Notes: generated by a model not told the origin, from the letters alone. A DNA stretch of 64,000 bases from Petrosia ficiformis (GCA_947044365.1 OX345636.1:62369537-62433536), one strand, 5' to 3'; counted from the first letter of the stretch, positions 45,589-55,850 are shown. Made by a program: numbers and translations.

Positions 45589-47319
45589 TTGGAAGATATT
45601 TGTCTCTATGATTTTATAGCTAATTATGAGTGGTATGGTGAAATTGACAATGGAGATAGGAAGTACAGCAAACTCACCAAACCTCGACTTTCAAACCATA
45701 AACTGTTCGATCCCGAAAAGGAAAATGAAAGAGAAGATTACTACTACTCTTTCTTACTTCTATTTGTTCCTTTTAGAGATGAGGGTAGTTTGCTTCTGTC
45801 GAATGAAACAGCAGAAGAAGCTTTTAATCGCCTCTTACCCACTAATGTTGACTGCTCTGGTTACCATGATAAATTGCAGAAAATGTTAAAAGCTCAGTCT
45901 AACATTAAAAAGATCAATGAGGCTAGGCAAGCTGATGGCATAGAAGAAAAAGTAAACAAAGTAGATGATGACCCACAGTTATTGGGTGAAGCTAAAACAG
46001 CTATGAAAGAGGTGGTTGAAATTAATGCTAATAATAGTGATACTTTAACTTTAGAAGATAGAATCACTATGTTGAATGATGATCAGAGGCGTATCTTTGA
46101 TAAAATGAAGTATCATCTCCTTCATCAAAAGCAACATGAAGATAATGAAGGCCAGTGTGAGTTTAAAACATTACAAATGTTTGTCAGTGGTGTAGGTGGT
46201 ACTGGTAAATCATTTCTAATTCAGACAATAAAACCCTTAGTAAACAACATTTGGCCATCAAATGACCTAACATGTGCTTTAGCTGCACCCACTGGTTTAG
46301 CTGCTTTTAATGTAGGTGGTATTACCATTCATAGACTGTTTCAACTACCTAGTGAACACGACAGTAAAACAGCTGGCTATTGGTCGCTACCAAAAACATC
46401 TCATAAAGTTATGAAAACTTCACTTCGTAATGTTAAAATAATTATTATAGATGAAGTTTCTATGGTATCTAGTCTGAACTTGGCATATATTCATTTGAGA
46501 CTAGATGAACTCTTTGGTGGCAATGACTGGTTTGGTTCAAGAAATATGATATTTGTAGGTGATCTTCTTCAACTACAACAAGTCAATGGTAATCCTGTCT
46601 TTGAGAGGATTACTAATAAAACACTATCATACAAACTGGGATGTGCAGTCTCAGTTAATATTTGGAGAGATTCTGTAATTTATGATGAACTCACTGTTAA
46701 TGAGCGTCAGAAAAAGGGCAGTGAGTTTTCTTCAGTGTGGGATAGTGTTAGATGTGGTTTTCCCACTGATGAAACTATTTCAATCCTTAATAAGAGAGTA
46801 ATTACAATGTGCTTACCAGAAGCATTTAATGACCTTCAGGAAAGTGGTCAAAGTCCAGTGTTGCCATACACTCCGGGACTCAGTGAGAATATTGATGTAG
46901 TTTGTAAACATCTACCAGTGAGAATTGCCTTTACCAGTAAAGGCACACTTGGGAATATGTTGACACAAGTCAAAACACCGATTCCACCATTGGAAAAGAC
47001 GGGGGTCATTTATGCCATTCATTGTGAATGTGGTGGAACTTACATAGGTGAAACCGGAAGGACTTTCAAGATCAGGATGAGAGAACATAAGAGAGCTATG
47101 AAGATTGGAGATCATAACAATGCTATATCAGTACATGTTCATTCTACAGGTCACAGTATTCTATGGGACAAGTGTGAAGTTTTAGCAGTTGAAGAAAATT
47201 GGAGAAGAAGAAAGATCAGAGAAGCTATCTTAATAAAAAGTACTTCTGACACCATCAATACAGACCCTGGAGTACACATTAATCCGTCTTGGGACTCTAT
47301 TCTACCATCACAGACTTAA
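45589..47319 (+). CDS. PIF1-type helicase N-terminal part fused in frame to a GIY-YIG endonuclease
   Basis: This is one open frame of 576 codons. Residues 1-424 are the Helitron helicase: Walker A GVGGTGKS (201-208), AAPTGLAAFNVGG, Walker B IIIIDEVSMV and the motif-III-like FVGDLLQL. At residue 425 it passes without a break into the C-terminal region of a Penelope-like element. The GIY-YIG nuclease reads GVIY (472-475) and TYIG (484-487), with the active-site Arg region FKIRMREHK and a later Glu in IREAILIK. The two halves have different origins: the switch lies at one copy of an 11-bp duplication. The helicase C-terminal motifs lie beyond the insert. Whether the fusion is expressed is unknown. 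Confidence 0.75.
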   Translation: MEDICLYDFIANYEWYGEIDNGDRKYSKLTKPRLSNHKLFDPEKENEREDYYYSFLLLFVPFRDEGSLLLSNETAEEAFNRLLPTNVDCSGYHDKLQKMLKAQSNIKKINEARQADGIEEKVNKVDDDPQLLGEAKTAMKEVVEINANNSDTLTLEDRITMLNDDQRRIFDKMKYHLLHQKQHEDNEGQCEFKTLQMFVSGVGGTGKSFLIQTIKPLVNNIWPSNDLTCALAAPTGLAAFNVGGITIHRLFQLPSEHDSKTAGYWSLPKTSHKVMKTSLRNVKIIIIDEVSMVSSLNLAYIHLRLDELFGGNDWFGSRNMIFVGDLLQLQQVNGNPVFERITNKTLSYKLGCAVSVNIWRDSVIYDELTVNERQKKGSEFSSVWDSVRCGFPTDETISILNKRVITMCLPEAFNDLQESGQSPVLPYTPGLSENIDVVCKHLPVRIAFTSKGTLGNMLTQVKTPIPPLEKTGVIYAIHCECGGTYIGETGRTFKIRMREHKRAMKIGDHNNAISVHVHSTGHSILWDKCEVLAVEENWRRRKIREAILIKSTSDTINTDPGVHINPSWDSILPSQT

Positions 47320-47653
47320 TCTAAACCTTCATGTCATAGTTTACTTTTCTTGTACCATCATTGTCAAACCTTGTTATTTTTCTGTACCACCCTTTGTATT
47401 TCCTGTACCATCATTGTTCTCACTCTTTGTGCTGTCATGACGTCATCATTTGTTATCTGTCCGTATATAAATAGGCTATTTGGTTTTGTTTTTGTATACT
47501 GCTGAAGAAGACCTTCGGGTCGAAACGTTCAGTTTTTATTAATAATAATTTTATTATTGTTATTGATAATTTAAAAAACTCTACCGTGTTATTAAGGCTC
47601 AATAAAATTACTCTATTATATATTACAACATGGTAATGAATATCTATAACATT
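46861..47653 (+). mobile_element. 5'-truncated Penelope-like element with GIY-YIG domain
   Basis: An exact 11-bp duplication, AAAGTCCAGTG, flanks it (46850-46860 and 47654-47664). The 793-bp insert begins in the end of the reverse-transcriptase region (LPYTPGLSENIDVVCKHL), has the whole GIY-YIG domain to a TAA at 47317-47319, then a 3' UTR. That UTR has a TGACGTCA box and a CTGAAGAAG..GAAAC motif near 47502. A 5' truncation with a variable target duplication is normal for Penelope retroelements. Removing it lets the helicase frame continue at 47665. Confidence 0.85.
47502..47526 (+). ncRNA. Hammerhead-ribozyme-like remnant in the Penelope 3' UTR
   Basis: CTGAAGAAG is followed by a GACC-TTCG-GGTC hairpin and GAAAC. 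This copies the core layout of small hammerhead ribozymes reported in Penelope-like elements (CUGAUGAG, stem II, GAAAC), but with CTGAAGA in place of CUGAUGA. Cleavage is therefore doubtful, and stems I and III are not convincing. Confidence 0.35.
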
Positions 47654-48304
47654 AAAGTCCAGTGTGTCTTTTTCCCACTAGAAAAGCATGTCATGACTTC
47701 AACATGGAAATGCTTAACTCTCTTAGTTCTAAAATACATGAACTAGTATGAAGTCGATGAGACTATCAGTATACGTAAATGGAATAAAAAAAGCATCACG
47801 GCAGTTAGAAAAGCTCAACAGTGATTGTAACAAGACAGCAGGACTGGAAGCAAAGCTTTCATTGGCTGTTGGTGCACGAGTAATGTTGCGCCGTAATTTA
47901 GATACAAAATCAGGATTAGTTAATGCCTTAATGGTGCTATGGGTACTGTTATGTGTATTACATTACAACATGTAACTCTTCAGTTTGACCATATTACTCA
48001 GCCTTACAATATAGAAATGGTCAAGAGCAAATTCATGGTTATGAAAAACTATTATGTGTATAGAAAACAATTTCCCCTAATTGTAGCATATGCTATAACT
48101 ATTCATAAATGCCAGGGATTGTCACTAGATTGTGCCATTATAGATCTCTCTGAGATTGTATTTAGTGATGGTATGGCTTATGTAGCATTATCTAGAGTCA
48201 GATCACTTTCAGGGTTACACCTGGTTGCATTTCATCCCAAATCTATCATGGTTAGCATTAGCTCTCTTAAAGAAACTAATCGATTGAAGGTCAACAACTT
48301 ATAG
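47654..48304 (+). pseudogene. Helitron helicase, C-terminal part after the insertion
   Basis: The frame resumes with CLFPTRKACHDFNMEMLNSL, as expected after the residues before the insert. It then has a stop near 47748 and a shift within a run of seven A near 47795. It continues with EAKLSLAVGARVMLRRNLDT and, in another frame (47939-48304), with AYAITIHKCQGLSLDCAIID and AYVALSRVRSLSGLHLVAF. These are helicase motifs V and VI of the PIF1/RecD group (HKCQG, ALSRVR). It ends in TAG at 48302-48304. Confidence 0.8.
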
Positions 48305-48380
48305 CAAGATTTTACCTAGAAATACAAAAACAAAAGAAAAGACCTTTGGTTACTAATATACATGATGTTATCAGAGATGT

Positions 48381-48411
<31 letters not shown>

Positions 48412-48445
48412 CACCTGAGGCAATGGAAAAATGAAAAATGAGAGT

Positions 48446-48518
48446 TGCCTCAGGTGGGATTCGAACCCACGACACTCTGTATTCCATACAGATGCTCTAC
48501 CAACTGAGCTACCAAGGC
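48446..48518 (-). tRNA. tRNA-like gene, anticodon GGA, copy 1
   Basis: The minus strand folds into a 73-nt cloverleaf. The acceptor stem GCCTTGG pairs with CTGAGGC (two G-T pairs), the D arm is GCTC/GAGC, and the anticodon stem is TCTGT/ACAGA with loop ATGGAAT. The variable loop is 5 nt (GTGTC), the T arm GTGGG-TTCGAAT-CCCAC, and the discriminator A. The anticodon is GGA, which would read UCC (Ser), but serine tRNAs need a long variable arm and this has none. A box TAGCTCAGTTGGTAGAGC and B box GGGTTCGAATCCC are intact. A T-rich tract lies downstream on the same strand. Confidence 0.75.
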
Positions 48519-48671
48519 AGCTCAGCTGGCAGGGTCTGAATTAAACATCTCATACGCCAGTGAGAACAGGCTAACTTAAAATACTAGGCAGTAGGTGAGG
48601 CCGGGGTAATGAAACCACCAAAGACACCAACACCAAACCTAAGCATGTATACATGATGTTATCAGAGATGT

Positions 48672-48714
<43 letters not shown>

Positions 48715-48748
48715 CACCTGAGGCAATGGAAAAATGAAAAATGAGAGT

Positions 48749-48821
48749 TGCCTCAGGTGGGATTCGAACCCACGACACTCTGTATTCCAGACAGATGCTC
48801 TACCAACTGAGCTACCAAGGC
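48749..48821 (-). tRNA. tRNA-like gene, anticodon GGA, copy 2
   Basis: It is identical to copy 1 except in the anticodon loop (CTGGAAT instead of ATGGAAT). The fold, length, short variable loop and GGA anticodon are the same. C at position 32 is the more usual base for a tRNA, so this copy has the better loop. Confidence 0.75.
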
Positions 48822-48935
48822 AGCTCAGCTGGCAGGGTCCGAATCAAACATCTCATACGCCAGTGAGAACAGGCTAACTTAAAATACTAGGCAGTACATG
48901 TACATGTACATAGTTACAAGCCAGCTAAAAGGTCA

Positions 48936-49514
48936 TTGTCACATAATCATAATGATTATAACCCCAGAGATGAACAGGTGTGGCCATTTAAATTCTATTC
49001 AGTTGATGAGCAGTGGCAGCATAATGCATGTACCACTCTTGGTCTTCAGTATGTGATATCAGGTGGTCCAAATGTAGATCTAAGACCTCCAAACCATATT
49101 AAATATATAAGAGGGGATGGTAATTGCCTATTCCGTTCCTTTTCATACATCATAATGGGTTCTGAAGAGCAACATATGGCAGTACGTACAGCCATTGTTA
49201 ACCACATGATAGATATTGCCCATTTCTTATGAGGTCATCATATACCTCCTCAATATTCTAGTGTTCAGAATTATATACAAGATAAGGGTATGGACCAACC
49301 TCACATTTGGGGCACAAAAATTGAGATGTTTACATTGGCGCATCTTTTACAAACTTGTGTATTCATATATAATACTGATGATAATAATTGGTGTCGATAG
49401 TCCTCTCATTATGTAGACAGAATTTTGAATGATGATATCCAACAAATGTCTATGTATATTAATCATCCCCCAAATCATTTTGAGGTTGTACGCTCTATAC
49501 AACAGCCTCATTAG
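48936..49514 (+). pseudogene. OTU-family cysteine protease of the Helitron
   Basis: One frame runs from 48936 to the TAG at 49512-49514, interrupted by TGA at 49230-49232 and TAG at 49398-49400. The OTU catalytic site is HIKYIRGDGNCLFRSFSYII (Asp61, Cys64) and the catalytic His is in PPNHFEVV (His181). OTU enzymes cleave ubiquitin-like conjugates, and some animal Helitrons carry such a gene. All three catalytic positions survive, and only the two nonsense codons break it. It starts with an ATG-like context about 40 bp after the tandem tRNA-like repeat. Confidence 0.8.
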
Positions 49515-51010
49515 GTTAATTGATGAGCAGTTGTGACATGCAAAAATTGCTTTGTATATTGACTATACTAAACTGTTATGTATATAATAAAACTTATGTC
49601 ACATTACAATGTTCATCATGACAAATTATATACGTATACATGTACGTTTGTGTCCACAATAACCTATGATAACACTAATTGATGTTTATGGTATCTATTA
49701 TAGTGATTATGATACTGTTTACTGTACACTGATACAAATCTAATGCATTTGATACAATACTGTGTTTGCTATGTACACATAATTTAAAAATCATTGAGCT
49801 TGAATTTACTCTAGTTTAACATGTAAAGGCAGCTGCAAATTCATAATGAAATCTATATTGATGCTCCTGTTGGTGCTCTTTCTAACTGTATCTCTACTAT
49901 ATACGACTCAGTCATTAACACTCAAACTGTTAAACAAATGACAAACACTAACTGTCTGCACTGATCATATAGTGCATAGCAGATGATGATAAAATGGCTA
50001 AAAGAGTCTATTGGGACAGAAAGACCCACAGAGAGTTGTCATAAGAAAAAAATGCTTTTAGGATTTGATGTCCCACATGGTGCTGACCTTTATTTATATC
50101 AGTAAACTTAAACTCTGAAATAGTGATACACATAATGTACACATGTACATGTGTATCTAACTCTGAAACATGAATGTGATTATAATACACATTTGCTACT
50201 CCTGTTGGTGATTTATTCATAACTCAATCTCTTAATCAAAACATAATGTGTAGAAAATATTACTCAACAAAATTATGTTAAATGAGTAACTAATTGTCAT
50301 ACTAAAGCATATTGTGTTTGAAAGAACAACTGAGAGTAGCTGTATCAGTAATCAAAGAATATAATCTCCCGATTGTTAAATTAGCAGGGAGATTATCACA
50401 ATATCCTCAACTATTATATAACAATTATTTTCAGTGTTAGTACATTTCTTCTTTCTCTATTGGATTTTGTGTCCTTGGGTTTAGTTTAGCTAGTTGTTTA
50501 TCTGATTGTATGTGTGCATGGAGAGTGTAGCTGATGTCACATTTCAAAACTACTATCTTCATCAAAATTACAAAGCTAAGTTTCTGATGGAACGAAAACT
50601 AAAACCAGAACACCTGTAGACAATCGACAAACCAATATCATCTATATGAATTGTACATGCTGTGGATCCTATTAGCCAAATGGAAAGCTGAAGACATCCA
50701 ATAGGCATAATAATACACAACCCATGTGTAATGGCTTTTCTACTAAAATTATGTTCTGGATTCATACTATAGCAAATCAAAAGGGAGAAAACAAAATCTG
50801 TCTCTTGAAACATTTTCTACAAAAGTTATAAAACTATGTACTATATGAACATCCCAACAGTAGAAGGGATAATTACTTTCATGATGTTCGAATCTATCCA
50901 AAATTCTACATGCTATAGATCCTGTTAGCTATTGAATTCAATTGATAACTGAAACAAATAAAAGCCCAATCGACGTAGTATTCAACAACCTATATGATGG
51001 CTTTTCTACT
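49515..51010. other. Non-coding stretch right of the Helitron
   Basis: It may contain the Helitron 3' end, but I could not identify CTRR with a hairpin. The short motif CTCCTGTTGGTG occurs at about 49863 and 50198. No gene is supported. Confidence 0.4.
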
Positions 51011-51885
51011 ATAATTACCCTCGCCGCGTAGCGTAGGCGGAAGGGTACGGTAATCGTTTTGTCTGTGTGTCTGTGTGTCTGTGTGTCTGTGTGTTAGCAA
51101 TTTTTCTGGAAAAATAAAAACATTGACATTTCAAAAGAGGTACTGGTAGACTTCAAATTATACAAGGAAAAAAAATAACGTAGGAATTCTTCTTAAACCT
51201 TTCGGTTATAAAGTTATCACAATGTTTATAACTCACGATTACTGTTTCCAGACTTGAGAAGACTCGTGGAGGCATCTGGACACATCAAAACATAACTACT
51301 CCTGTATCATGACTATCGCTAGCAAAGCACTACATAAAAGCAAACAAAATTTGGGTAGTGGTTGCTACAACATCGAGTACTGGCTCCAAGCATTCTCCAT
51401 TACTTTCAAACTCCGCCTATTTCAATTTCAAGTCATGTGCTGTGCACGTTACTCGAACGTCAGCAGTTTTGAGGACCTGTCTATGCTGTCTTTGTGGAAT
51501 ATTTCACAAGACGAATTGAGGATCTTTCTTTCTTCTTTCAGATAATACAGAGACTAAAAGGTAAGACTTATAGTATAGACAAGGAAGAGACTAGTATAAT
51601 CATACTAAGTAATAAGTAGTGACATGTTAGTTTATATAATTTATATATATATATATATTATATATATATATCTATATCTATTATAATATTATAAAAACTA
51701 ACATGCCAGTACGGTTTTATAACTTAATATGTTTTATACACAAACTAAACAATCTGAAGTAAACATTCTCATTATATGACCATACAAACGAGCAATGATA
51801 ATTATAATCTTTTGGCATATTATATTTCGAAATTATAGTTTGTATTACCTTGCCACGTAGGCGAGGGTCCCGTCCCGACGGTATT
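51011..51885 (+). repeat. Dispersed repeat family R1, copy 2
   Basis: Ends: CCCTCGCCGCGTAGCGTAGG near 51018 and GCGAGGGTCCCGTCCCGACG near 51861, the inverse of copy 1. A (TGTC)-type run GTCTGTGTGTCTGTGTG lies next to the left end. The plus-strand region 51290-51545 corresponds to the coding part of copy 1 but has a TGA where copy 1 has Trp. A long TA run (about 51642-51690) is internal. Confidence 0.65.
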
Positions 51886-53218
51886 CATTGTTATGGCAAT
51901 ATCAATTTACCAAAGGGAGCAAAAGAAATTTCTTTATAAATGTGTTCGAATAGCACGTGATGTTACATACATGTATAATACACAAAATATGCTGTGGATC
52001 CACAATTGGAGTTATGAAAGTGAAATTTCTTATGCTTTTCTTGTGACTGCAAAAAGAGAATATAGCTAGTTAGACTTCACCCTACGACATCAAATCCATT
52101 AGATAATGTTGAAATGTACAGACACTGACCATAACTGTGTATAGTAGTTGATGATATTGTATATATTAATCTTATGAGATAACATGTTATCTGTTCACTG
52201 CTATAATAGATATTTTCAACTAGAAGAATGCTAAGCACTATAGAACCTGAGAGAGAGAGGGTGGCAGGGAGGGTGGACCACGACACAGTACCACCTCAAC
52301 GAGCGGTGTGGTCTGGAGCCTGGTGATATGGTTGTTCCCTAGGTACTAAGAGTACTGTAAGTGTAGTTCATGCTCACTCTTTTAAACATTTAAAATGATT
52401 AATTGGTTCCAGTGTACAGGTAAGTCCTTTTGATTTATTACTAGCTTGATATAAATATTTCTCCCATTCACACAGTGTCAGTTCACATAATGATTTCAAT
52501 TTGTAACAAGATACCTTTCTATGTATATTCAAGTCTTAATATGTAAGTTCCAATTAATGCACATCCTATAAATTGTCCATGCACCTCATTGGATTGTGTT
52601 AGCACTATTTAGGAACTCCATGATGTATGTTCCAATTAATCCCCACTATTCATTTGTATAATAGGACATGAATAAAATGACAAGATGGATCACAACTGAG
52701 GCGATATGATTTTTCCGATTTCTGTTGATGTATTAACAACCAATTGCAAGAGGGTATTATTCAACATGGGATCAGCTTCTGCCATGGTAAGTTTATTACA
52801 TAGGTGTCTGTTATACATGTACAAGTATATCTTCAATATCAATATAAATTATAGTGCTTAATTATATGAAGCTCCTAATTAATACCCACATGTGCAGGTC
52901 TATTTAACTATGTTATAGGTAGTATCCAATTGTTTTACTACTTACTACTTACTACTTACTACGTGTGTTACAACTAATGCATTCATTAATTTCTCAACTT
53001 TTAGATATATTACATGGTAAAATGACAAGAAGATTTTACAGCGATATTTTACAGAACTGCCGTTCCAGTTTTCAGATGCATTCTCAATATCATTTATTTT
53101 TAAATTAGTACTTCACTCATATTTTATATACAATTGTTACTATTGGCTACCAATATTATGAGTTATAAAAAATTTGAATAATGCTACAACTAACTTACAT
53201 TCGAAAAAAAGAATGGAA
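51886..53218. other. Gene-poor stretch
   Basis: A G-rich patch GAGAGAGAGAGGGTGGCAGG near 52250 stands out. Three or four tandem CTTACTA units lie at about 52936. No gene is supported. Confidence 0.4.
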
Positions 53219-53538
53219 ACAAGAATAATAAAAAAACATTTCTAATAAAAATGATAGGATATGCAGGGATGTCAAAACTCAAAAAGTATGTGAACAAGGT
53301 CGGGATGGGTAACAGCAGGAACCAAATTATTAAACAAACCAATTCCATATAACCCTACATAAGTACATAGCTACTTTGTCTTTTGTTCTTTACCGACATG
53401 TACTTATGTAGGAATTGGTTTGTTTAATAATTTTGTTCCTGCTGTTACCCATTACGACCTTGTTCACATACTTTTTGGGTTTTGACATCCCTAAATATCC
53501 TATCATTTTTATTGGAAATGTTTTTTTATTATTCTTGT
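53219..53538. mobile_element. Long near-perfect palindrome (fold-back element)
   Basis: Arms of about 145 bp start ACAAGAATAATAAAAAAACA and end with its inverse. They pair with few mismatches around a loop of about 29 nt (near 53372-53400). Inner landmarks are GTATGTGAACAAGGTCG, AACAGCAGGAACCAAATTAT and CTACATAAGTACAT with inverse partners. No target duplication is clear, and there is no ORF. Confidence 0.85.
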
Positions 53539-54796
53539 AATTATAATGATTATGCACTAAATGCTATAATTATGTTTATATAAAATTCTTAAAGGAATAT
53601 TTTTATGTAATACTTTTGTAACCAGTTGCTTATATAGGAGTAAGCTCTATGCTCAAGCCACTATATAGAAGAACTGGTACATGATGGTGGTGATACTGGT
53701 GTTAGTAACAGAATTCTTGAAGGAGAATGATAATACACATTGTAGCATCACTATAAAATAAGAGTGTAGTATTCACACTTTATTTTATTGCCTTGTTGAC
53801 AATAATGCTTTTTAAATTAGCTTATTATAAAGTATGAATATTTTCTTGATCAGCTTCACTTACAGTACATGTGAAAATAAAATGTACATGCCCACATGAT
53901 AATTAATGTATTGTTGTATGTACCCATGTGCATGTCTGTACAAGTAAAAGAAATTGTACTGTACCAAGACAAGAGAATGATTAGCACATGTACATACTTT
54001 GAGGCTGTTTTCTCAGTTGTTTCTGATGTAACTGACCAAGCACTTACCAGTGGGATTGTTAGAGAAATTATTCAGTACCCTTTTGAGCTAGTAAAGCGAA
54101 ACCTGTCCACAACTCGTAGGAAGAGGTAGATCTTCCTATAGCGTCTCTAACAGGACTCTTGGTACAGCCGTTAGAGTGCAACCTATTTATCCATTAAAAT
54201 TTAAGGAATCTGAGGCTCAGGGGGTGGGAAAAGACCCCTTTTGCTAGTAATTTCAGCTTTTAAGAGTTTCAGTATTCCTAGTCTACAAGCTGTCTACTGA
54301 TGTTCGTTCCCCTGCTCCATATAGATGTGAAATACTCCTAAAAGAAATATGCCTACGAAAAGGAAATATGCCACTCATAGTCATCAGACTAGATGTATTG
54401 TCTCACTCTTTGTATCTGTAATATTCCTAAAAAAGCTATGCTACAAAAGGGAGATATACAACTCGTAGTCATCAGACTAGACTTATTGTCTACTCTTTTT
54501 GGCTTTACTCTTCTTATTGGTTGTTCAAATTACATTATTTGCTTATTTTACTTTTGCTTAATAGGCTTTTATTTACTATATAAGTATTGATTCTATGCTG
54601 TGTTCTTTAGTATTTAATCTAAAAAGTTTTTTGAAACTTAAAACTCATAATCTTTATACTCAAAACTCGTTACTCATTAACAGTTATTAAGATACTAAGA
54701 TCTGATTTGATGTTTTACATGTACATATCCATATTTATAAACACACCTCTACAATTCTCAAGTGAATGATAAATACAGTACATGTAAACGTGTGCA
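53539..54796. other. Gene-poor stretch with a tandem duplication
   Basis: Two units of about 90 bp (about 54331-54418 and 54421-54505) share AATATTCCTAAAA-like starts and CATAGTCATCAGACTAGA-like ends. A plus-strand frame at 53896-54129 is open (EIIQYPFELVKRNLSTTRRK) with no recognised domain. Confidence 0.4.
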
Positions 54797-55031
54797 GTCG
54801 GGACGGGACCCTCGCCTACTTGGCAAAGTAATACAAGTTATAATTTTTTTTTCATAATATGTCAAAACATTATAATAATTATAATTATATCATTGCTCGT
54901 TTGCATGGTCATATAATAATGAGAATGTTTACTTCCGATGGTTTAGCTTATGTGTATAAAACATATAAAGTAATAAAATTGTACAGGCATATTAGTTTTT
55001 ATAATAATATATATTATAACAGTTATATAAT

Positions 55032-55067
<36 letters not shown>

Positions 55068-55305
55068 AAACTAACATGTCAGTACTTATTACTTTATAAC
55101 TGAAAGATTTTAGTGATTATACAAGTCACTTCCTTGTCTATACTATAAGTCTTACATTTTAGTCTCTGTTTTATCTCAAAGAAGAAAGAAAGATGCTCAA
55201 TGAGTCTTGTGAAATGTTCTAGAAAGAGAGCATAGACAGGTCCTCAAAACTGCTGACGTTCAAGTCATGTGCACAGCATATGACTTATAGGCGGAGCATT
55301 ATAAT
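54797..55305 (-). repeat. Dispersed repeat family R1, copy 3 (truncated)
   Basis: It starts with CGGGACGGGACCCTCGCCTA near 54799 and follows the reverse complement of copy 2 through CTAACATG(T/C)CAGTAC and the TA run, to the region near CTGCTGACGTTCAAGTCATG. It then ends near 55305 without the second terminus. Confidence 0.6.
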
Positions 55306-55527
55306 ATATTTAATCAATGATGAGGTGGTTATACATGTACATGTAGCACAATTAGGGATGTCATAATGAATGCCAGGCAAAACTATAGTAGTTGGGTACA
55401 TGTACAAAACAAAACAGTTCTCCTAATATTTCATTTAAAATTTTTATAATCAATTACACTTTCTTCAATGTACACTTCATGACTAAAAAACAACTTTACA
55501 TGTACATGTATAAACTTAAAGACTTAC

Positions 55528-55758
55528 CAATGTAATCATTAGAAATCTCTTGTAACAACACAACCATTTTTGAAGGATGTTGATAGTAGCTACAGTTAGC
55601 CCATAATAAACACACACAGTGAAACATGGGAGGTATGTGATCGTACAGCTTCAAGAATTCATATTCTTCCATTTCATCATAATGTGTTTCCTGTGATTCA
55701 TGCATAGTCTCTAGAATATCAGACATTTGTAGAATTATAACGAGATATAGGTTTGCAT
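55528..55758 (-). CDS. Axonemal dynein heavy chain, tail-domain exon
   Basis: This minus-strand exon is 231 bp between acceptor CTTTTCAAG and donor GTAAGTC. It encodes ANLYLVIILQMSDILETMHE, an acidic YDEMEEYEFLKLYDH, and then IPPMFHCVCLLWANCSYYQH followed by PSKMVVLLQEISNDYI. The last block matches the dynein heavy-chain N1 tail motif (about PxxHxxCLxWAxSxYYxxPxRxVVLLQEICN), which carries intermediate chains and light chains in ciliary outer or inner arms. The exon 56263-56400 upstream fits the same domain. Most of the gene (over 4,000 codons in the family) is not visible in the window, so this is either a gene with large introns or a fragment. Confidence 0.65.
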
Positions 55759-55803
55759 CTTGAAAAGAATAAAGATTTTCCAAGAGCCAGTCACATAAAT
55801 ATG

Positions 55804-55850
55804 TAGTCTGGCGAACCACACCCTTCACTAAGTGGAGTCTCGCCAGACTA
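55804..55850. repeat. Short palindrome related to the element at 13113
   Basis: TAGTCTGGCGAACCACACCC is answered by TCGCCAGACTA within 47 bp. Its left end resembles the end of the helicase-bearing element (GTCTCGCAAGCCACACCC). It lies in the intron just upstream of the dynein exon and is probably a deletion derivative. Confidence 0.5.

Larger units (their letters stand above)
48360..48895. repeat. Tandem duplication of about 291 bp with tRNA-like genes
   Basis: Unit 1 starts at about 48360 and unit 2 at 48651. Each has CATGATGTTATCAGAGATGT, a (GAAA)n tract (longer in unit 2), a 12-bp inverted repeat, the tRNA-like gene and CTCATACGCCAGTGAGAACA. The units differ at only a few positions apart from the tract. 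Confidence 0.85.
41434..49514 (+). mobile_element. Decayed Helitron with Rep, PIF1 helicase and OTU genes
   Basis: The gene order is a 2A-led zinc-ribbon ORF, Helitron Rep (HUH type), PIF1-like helicase and OTU cysteine protease. This is the content of rolling-circle Helitrons, of which some animal groups carry an OTU gene. The exact 5' TC and 3' CTRR ends were not found, so the bounds are those of the coding parts. A 5'-truncated Penelope-like element (46861-47653) and a tandem tRNA-like repeat (48360-48895) interrupt it. It has at least six stop codons and several frameshifts. The left limit touches the right end of the CACTA element. Confidence 0.75.

Noticed and set aside
47502..47526. 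Active hammerhead ribozyme
   Set aside because: The core base change and unconvincing stems I and III make activity unlikely; kept only as a remnant.
48360..48895. Ordinary serine tRNA gene pair
   Set aside because: The variable loop is 5 nt, unlike serine tRNAs; kept as tRNA-like.
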